Assembly: GCF_045207785.1 (NCBI RefSeq)
Contig: NZ_CP108776.1
Coordinates: forward strand, 5,332,001-5,396,000
Length of the DNA: 64,000 nucleotides
Direction: 5' to 3'
Origin: Embleya sp045207785
Lineage (GTDB): Bacteria; Actinomycetota; Actinomycetes; Streptomycetales; Streptomycetaceae
Shown here: positions 60,623 through 64,000 of the stretch, piece by piece
Numbering within the stretch: the stretch's first letter is position 1
Layout of the letters: every line of letters starts with the position of its first letter
Notes under the pieces: generated by a model
The model's database searches: none
The model's input: only the letters and a program-made list of their open reading frames with translations
What the model was told of the DNA's origin: nothing
Position numbers and translations under genes: made by a program

Positions 60623-61113
60623 GTCGACCCAGCGTATATGCGGGTGAGGGGGACTAGGCCCGCCCCCCGGGCCTAGTCCCCCTCACCGTCCCCGCGACCG
60701 CTCCCCACGGTCTACGGGCCCACCCCCCAGCGGGTCACGATTGGTAAGACTCGCGACCCGCCCGGAGGGTTGTACGCGCGGGGAAAATTTCTTGGCCGCA
60801 TATACAACCGGCTCCCGAAATCATGATCAAAACGGATATAGCCGGTGGTACTCAGTCCTGTTTCTGAGTACCTGTACGGATGTCCCGCCCCCGGCACGAC
60901 CGGCAGAGTTGTCCGCACGGGGAGAAGCCCGGGGGAACGCCGCTCGGGGGGAGCGGCGGGGCGACGAACGACATCGGGACCGGCGACACGGGGCGACGGT
61001 ACGGATGGGGACGACCGTCGGCACGGGGCGACGGGCGTCCGAAGCGGTGGCTCCGCCGACGGGGACGGCGGAGCCGCTGTGCGTGCCGCGAGACGGCCGC
61101 CGCGCGACGCGCG
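60623..61113. other. long intergenic region with an AT-richer patch
   Basis: No gene is supported in these 491 bases. The part 60780-60870 is unusually AT-rich (AAAATTTCTTGG, AAATCATGATCAAAA) and probably holds the promoter of the CrtI-type gene. It contains a perfect inverted repeat at 60848-60871, listed separately. At 60939-60957 GCCGCTC-ggggg-GAGCGGC is a possible terminator for the gene to the right. Confidence 0.55.
60848..60871. promoter_or_regulatory. inverted repeat in the CrtI-type gene upstream region
   Basis: GTACTCAG-tcctgttt-CTGAGTAC is a perfect repeat with 8-base arms, 226 bases before the oxidoreductase start and inside the AT-rich patch. It may be an operator. The regulator is unknown. 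Confidence 0.45.
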
Positions 61114-61980
61114 TCAGCCGGTGACCACCGCGACGATCCCGGTGCCCGGTGCGAACGCGCCGCGCCCGATCAGTTCGAACAGACCGAACAGCATCTTGCC
61201 GACGTAGATCGGCTCGGGCGCGAACCCGTGCCGGGCCGCGAAGTCGGCGACGAACGCGTCCAGCTCCGCCGTGCGCCGCGCGTAGCCGCCGTGATGGAAC
61301 CCGGTCTCCACCCGCCAGTTGTCGGTCGGGGCGCCGTACGTGCGCCGCTGGAGCTCCGCCACCTCGCGCGCGGGGAAGTCGCCTCTGAGCGCCGAGAAGC
61401 CGATCGCGCGCCGCCCCGGGGGCAGGCCCGCCGCGATCCCCGCGAGGGTGCCGCCCGTGCCCACCGCGACGCATACGACGTCGAACGCGACGTCGAGTTC
61501 CGCGGGCAGCTCCGCGCAGCCCCGCACGGCGGCCTCGTTGCTGCCGCCCTCGGGGAGGACGTACGCGGGCCCGTGTGCCGCGAGCAGGCGTTCGAGCACC
61601 TCGGGTGTGTGCTTGGCGCGGTAGGTGACGCGGTCCACGAACACCAGGCGCATGCCGCGTTCGACCGCGAAGGCCAGCGACGGGTTGAGGGGTCGGTCCG
61701 CGAGCTCGTCGCCGCGCACGACCCCGACGGTCGCGAGGCCGAGCGCGTGCCCCGCGGCCGCGGTGGCCCGGATGTGGTTCGAGTACGCCCCGCCGAACGT
61801 CAACAGCGTGCCGTGACCCCGCTCGTGGGCGGCCTCGAGGTTGTACTTCAGCTTGCGCCACTTGTTGCCGGGCACCTCGGGATGGATCAGGTCGTCCCGC
61901 ATGAGCCACAGCCGCAGGCCGGATGCCGCGAGGCGGGGATCGGACAGCTCGCGCAGCGGCGAGGGCAGACGTGGTTGCAC
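61114..61980 (-). CDS. D-cysteine desulfhydrase/ACC deaminase-like PLP enzyme
   Basis: The 288-residue protein is a fold-type II PLP enzyme. MRDDLIHPEVPGNKWRKLKY contains the Schiff-base lysine in the GNK motif, and TFGGAYSNHIRATAAAGHAL and VAVGTGGTLAGIAAGL bind the substrate carboxylate and PLP phosphate. Relatives release H2S from D-cysteine or deaminate ACC. The GTG at 61980 gives the family-like start QPRLPSPL; a GTG at 62031 is the alternative. It is divergent from the SOS-controlled cassette. Confidence 0.85.
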   Translation of the reverse strand: MQPRLPSPLRELSDPRLAASGLRLWLMRDDLIHPEVPGNKWRKLKYNLEAAHERGHGTLLTFGGAYSNHIRATAAAGHALGLATVGVVRGDELADRPLNPSLAFAVERGMRLVFVDRVTYRAKHTPEVLERLLAAHGPAYVLPEGGSNEAAVRGCAELPAELDVAFDVVCVAVGTGGTLAGIAAGLPPGRRAIGFSALRGDFPAREVAELQRRTYGAPTDNWRVETGFHHGGYARRTAELDAFVADFAARHGFAPEPIYVGKMLFGLFELIGRGAFAPGTGIVAVVTG

Positions 61981-62156
61981 CCGGGCAGGGTCGCACGCCG
62001 GCCGCGGCGCGGTGTCGGTGCCGCCTGTCACGGTGGATCGCGTGCACGACCCCGTGCCCCAAGGTGCTCGAACACTTATCGAACACGACGGTTCGCCCGG
62101 TACTGCGGCAATGGCGTTGACGTGGGTGGGGGAGCGAGCTTTACTGGCAAACGAGA

Positions 62157-62172
62157 TCGAACTTTTGTTCGA
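62157..62172 (+). promoter_or_regulatory. SOS box (LexA operator)
   Basis: TCGAAC-tttt-GTTCGA is a perfect match to the actinobacterial LexA consensus TCGAAC-N4-GTTCGA, 104 bases upstream of the DUF6504 start. A weaker inverted GTTCGA-ctc-TCGAAC follows at 62179-62193, and CGAAC/GTTCG halves occur near 62068-62095. LexA should repress the downstream DUF6504-HEPN-dnaE2 cassette until DNA damage. Confidence 0.9.
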
Positions 62173-62276
62173 GAAAAGAGTTCGACTCTCGAACGGCACG
62201 GGGCACCCGGATGGACGGCCCGGACCGGCGGTGCGTGGGGAAGCGCATCGCCGGCCCCCGGCAGAGGAGGAGCTGT

Positions 62277-62564
62277 ATGACGCGTCTGCACACCGATCCG
62301 GTGGAGGTGCTGCGCAGTGGTGGGGACCCCGCGCGGTTCCTTTGGCACGACCGGCTCTACGTGGTCCGGGAGGTGCTCGGCCACTGGGTCGAGACCGGTG
62401 AGTGGTGGCAGCACGCCCGCTCGCGGACCGCCGTCGTGGCGACGGGAGAGCGTGAGGTGTGGCGGGTGGAGGCCGGTGCCGGCCGCAGCGCGCCCCTGGG
62501 TGTGTACGACCTCAGCCTGGACGCCGGCTCCGGCACCTGGACGCTGGCGCGGACCGCCGATTGA
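62277..62564 (+). CDS. DUF6504 family protein
   Basis: The 95-residue protein has a compact beta-rich pattern: PARFLWHDRLYVVREVLGHW, a Trp-rich turn (ETGEWWQHA), EREVWRVEAG and a closing LSLDAGSGTWTLAR. Proteins of this family lie beside translesion polymerase genes in actinobacteria. The ATG at 62277 follows GAGGAGG. The next gene starts 13 bases after the stop. Its exact role is unknown; regulation by the SOS box upstream fits a part in mutagenic repair. Confidence 0.85.
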   Translation: MTRLHTDPVEVLRSGGDPARFLWHDRLYVVREVLGHWVETGEWWQHARSRTAVVATGEREVWRVEAGAGRSAPLGVYDLSLDAGSGTWTLARTAD

Positions 62565-62577
62565 GGAGGCGACTCCC

Positions 62578-63081
62578 GTGAGTGCAAGCCCGATCGCACG
62601 CCTGAACCAGTCCGCCCACATACCCGAGCCGCCGCCGGTGCGGCGGGCGCCCGTGCGTTGGTCGTCCGCCCCGCGCGGCGCGCTCGATCTGCTGGCCCAG
62701 GCCCGGCGCGGGCTCACCGAGGCCGCCGTCAGCCGGGACGCCGCCGAGCGGTACGCCACCGCCCATCTGGCCGCACTGCGGGTGGCCGCGGCCGTGCTCG
62801 CCGCCCGGGCCCGGGCCGACGACGAGCGCCCGGGCCGCCGTCGGCGGGCGCCGCGCAGCGCGTGGGAGCTGCTGCCGAGGGTGGCCCCCGAGCTGACCGA
62901 GTGGGCGGCCTTCTTCGCGGCGGGCGCCCGCAAGCGCGCCGCCGCCGAGGCGGGCCTGCCCGGCGCGGTCACCGGCCGCGAGGCCGACGACCTGATCCGC
63001 GACGTCGAGACCTTCTTCCGGTTGGTGGTGAAGCTCCTGGCGCTGCCCCCGATCCCGGCCCCACCCGCTCCTAGCGATTGA
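62578..63081 (+). CDS. SAV_6107-type HEPN protein
   Basis: The 167-residue protein has an unstructured Pro-rich head and a helical HEPN-like domain (about 35-155): LDLLAQARRGLTEAAVSRDA, RYATAHLAALRVAAAVLAAR and WELLPRVAPELTEWAAFFAA. No RX4-6H RNase motif is clear to me. The family is typically encoded between a DUF6504 gene and dnaE2. The GTG at 62578 follows GGAGG. It belongs to the SOS-controlled cassette. Confidence 0.85.
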   Translation: MSASPIARLNQSAHIPEPPPVRRAPVRWSSAPRGALDLLAQARRGLTEAAVSRDAAERYATAHLAALRVAAAVLAARARADDERPGRRRRAPRSAWELLPRVAPELTEWAAFFAAGARKRAAAEAGLPGAVTGREADDLIRDVETFFRLVVKLLALPPIPAPPAPSD

Positions 63082-63092
63082 ACGCACCACCC

Positions 63093-64000
63093 ATGAACCG
63101 ACCGAGCCGGCCGAACCGATCGTTCGCCCACCTGCACGTCGCCTCCGGGCACTCGATGCGCTACGGCGTCTCGCACCCGCGCACCCTGATCGAGCGCGCG
63201 GTCGAACACGGCCTGGACACGCTCGCGCTGACCGACCGGGACGGGGTGTACGGAGCCGTCGTGTTCGCGCGCGGGTGCGTCGCGGCGGGCATCCGGCCGA
63301 TCCTCGGTGCCGAGCTGGCCGTCCTGCCCACCGAACCGCCCGCCGCGCCGGGCGGGGGCCGCCGCACCCCGCGCGCGGCGGCGCCTTCACCGACCCCGGC
63401 ACCCCCGCGTCACCGTGCTCGCCCGGGGCAAGGCCGGGTGGGCCGCGTTGTGCCGGCTGATCAGCGACGCGCACCGGCGCGACCGCGGCACCCCGTGACC
63501 ACGTGGGACATGCTCGCCGGGGCCGGCGCCGACGTCGTCGTGCTGGCCGGCCCCGACTCGGAGATCGGCCGGGCCGTCGCCGCCGACGAGCCCGCGCGCG
63601 CCGAGCGGCTGATCGCCCGGGCGAAGGCGGCGCTGGCGAACGACGCTTTTTTCATCGAACTGGTGTGCCATCTCGCGCCGCTGGGCCGGGCCCGCTCCGC
63701 GGCCCACGCGGCCCGCATGCTGACCCTCGCCGACACCCACCGCGTGCCCGCCGTGCTCACCAACGCCGTGCGCTACGCCGACCGCGAGGACGCCGTGATG
63801 GCCGACGTGCTCGACTCGGCCCGCCGACTGGTCCCCCTGGGCCACCACCACCTGGAGCGCACCGGCTCCGAGGAATACCTCAAGCCCACCCTCGACATGG
63901 TCGCCGTCGCCGCCGAGATCACCTGCCTGGCCGGCCGCGGCACCGCCGCCGCGCTGCTCGGCGCCACCCGCGCGCTCGCCGACGGCCTCGTCCTGGACCC
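63093..64000 (+). CDS. dnaE2: error-prone DNA polymerase DnaE2 (5' part, runs off the window)
   Basis: The frame from the ATG at 63093 is open to the window end. The PHP domain starts SFAHLHVASGHSMRYGVSHP and TLALTDRDGVYGAVVFARG, clear DnaE2 features, and the later part NAVRYADREDAVMADVLDSA fits too. Between about 63365 and 63495 this frame is Pro/Arg-rich nonsense, while the expected RVTVLARGKAGWAALCRLIS is found in the +1 frame up to a TGA at 63498. So the gene carries two compensating one-base shifts, or the sequence has two errors there. DnaE2 replicates past lesions during the SOS response. Confidence 0.88.
   Translation, partial: MNRPSRPNRSFAHLHVASGHSMRYGVSHPRTLIERAVEHGLDTLALTDRDGVYGAVVFARGCVAAGIRPILGAELAVLPTEPPAAPGGGRRTPRAAAPSPTPAPPRHRARPGQGRVGRVVPADQRRAPARPRHPVTTWDMLAGAGADVVVLAGPDSEIGRAVAADEPARAERLIARAKAALANDAFFIELVCHLAPLGRARSAAHAARMLTLADTHRVPAVLTNAVRYADREDAVMADVLDSARRLVPLGHHHLERTGSEEYLKPTLDMVAVAAEITCLAGRGTAAALLGATRALADGLVLD

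Noticed and set aside
60712..60918. A 68-codon minus-strand frame in the gap before the CrtI-type gene
   Set aside because: It has no ribosome site, no recognisable family and poor codon bias across the AT-rich patch.

Overview
This window is a high-GC actinobacterial chromosome segment, most like a Streptomycetales member (Streptomyces, Kitasatospora or Embleya type). The evidence is the strong G/C bias at third codon positions, many GTG and TTG starts with GGAGG-type ribosome binding sites, and lineage-typical families (DUF397, DUF5753, DUF5304-like, MacS-type histidine kinase, SAV_6107-type HEPN, PASTA and PQQ kinases). From remembered gene order, much of it parallels the conserved block Rv2172c-Rv2192c of Mycobacterium tuberculosis: trpD, GT87 mannosyltransferase, PimB'-like transferase, FadD15, SRPBCC protein, ArsA-like ATPase, acyltransferase, class II DAHP synthase, PknL, Rv2175c, IdsA2 and MetF. 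It is therefore mostly core chromosome with a few accessory patches.

Layout. 1-5.3 kb: the tail of an unidentified gene, trpD, a SAM-IV-type riboswitch ahead of a class V aminotransferase, a stand-alone AsnC/RAM domain, a rhomboid protease and a DnaQ-like exonuclease. 5.4-17.9 kb: a zinc-ribbon protein, NYN-domain RNase-like protein, two membrane metalloproteases, mannosyltransferases, acyl-CoA synthetase, phosphoesterase, SRPBCC protein and ArsA-like ATPase. 18-19.1 kb: a small accessory patch with a DUF397 protein and a 5'-truncated DUF5753 regulator. 19.2-31 kb: a collagen-repeat DUF5304-like protein, glucokinase, an array of intergenic repeats, EEP nuclease, Ser/Thr kinase, esterase, acyltransferase, two-component pair, glycerol kinase and a phosphofructokinase with PPi-type residues. 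31-39 kb: a surface protein, F420-type oxidoreductase, APH-like kinase, attenuator-controlled trpEG, DAHP synthase and threonine aldolase. 39-45 kb: an accessory patch with an IS5 remnant and two tandem PQQ-propeller kinases. 45-54.7 kb: bfr/bfd with an iron box, metF, a polyprenyl synthase, a secreted RNase, and the thiamine genes thiE and thiO-thiS-thiG behind a TPP riboswitch. 54.7-55.9 kb: an IS630-family element sitting at the thiG stop codon. 56-62 kb: a PASTA kinase, a sulfite-oxidase-like protein, a CrtI-type oxidoreductase and a D-cysteine desulfhydrase-like enzyme. 62-64 kb: an SOS-box-led cassette of DUF6504, HEPN protein and dnaE2, the last running off the end.

How the genes work together. 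Tryptophan and shikimate supply (trpD, trpEG with its leader peptide and attenuator, DAHP synthase), thiamine synthesis and iron storage each carry a readable cis-element: trp attenuator, TPP riboswitch and DmdR/IdeR-type box. The SAM-IV element and metF add sulfur and one-carbon metabolism. PimB', GT87, FadD15 and the acyltransferase fit phosphatidylinositol mannoside and lipid envelope synthesis. The DUF6504-HEPN-DnaE2 cassette under a consensus LexA box is an inducible translesion module. I saw no CRISPR array, tRNA or rRNA gene, and no complete secondary-metabolite or defence locus. The most notable observations are the regulatory elements, the PPi-type phosphofructokinase residues, a duplicated translation-start region of thiS, the IS630 placement with its A7 slippery site, and a compensated double frameshift in dnaE2.
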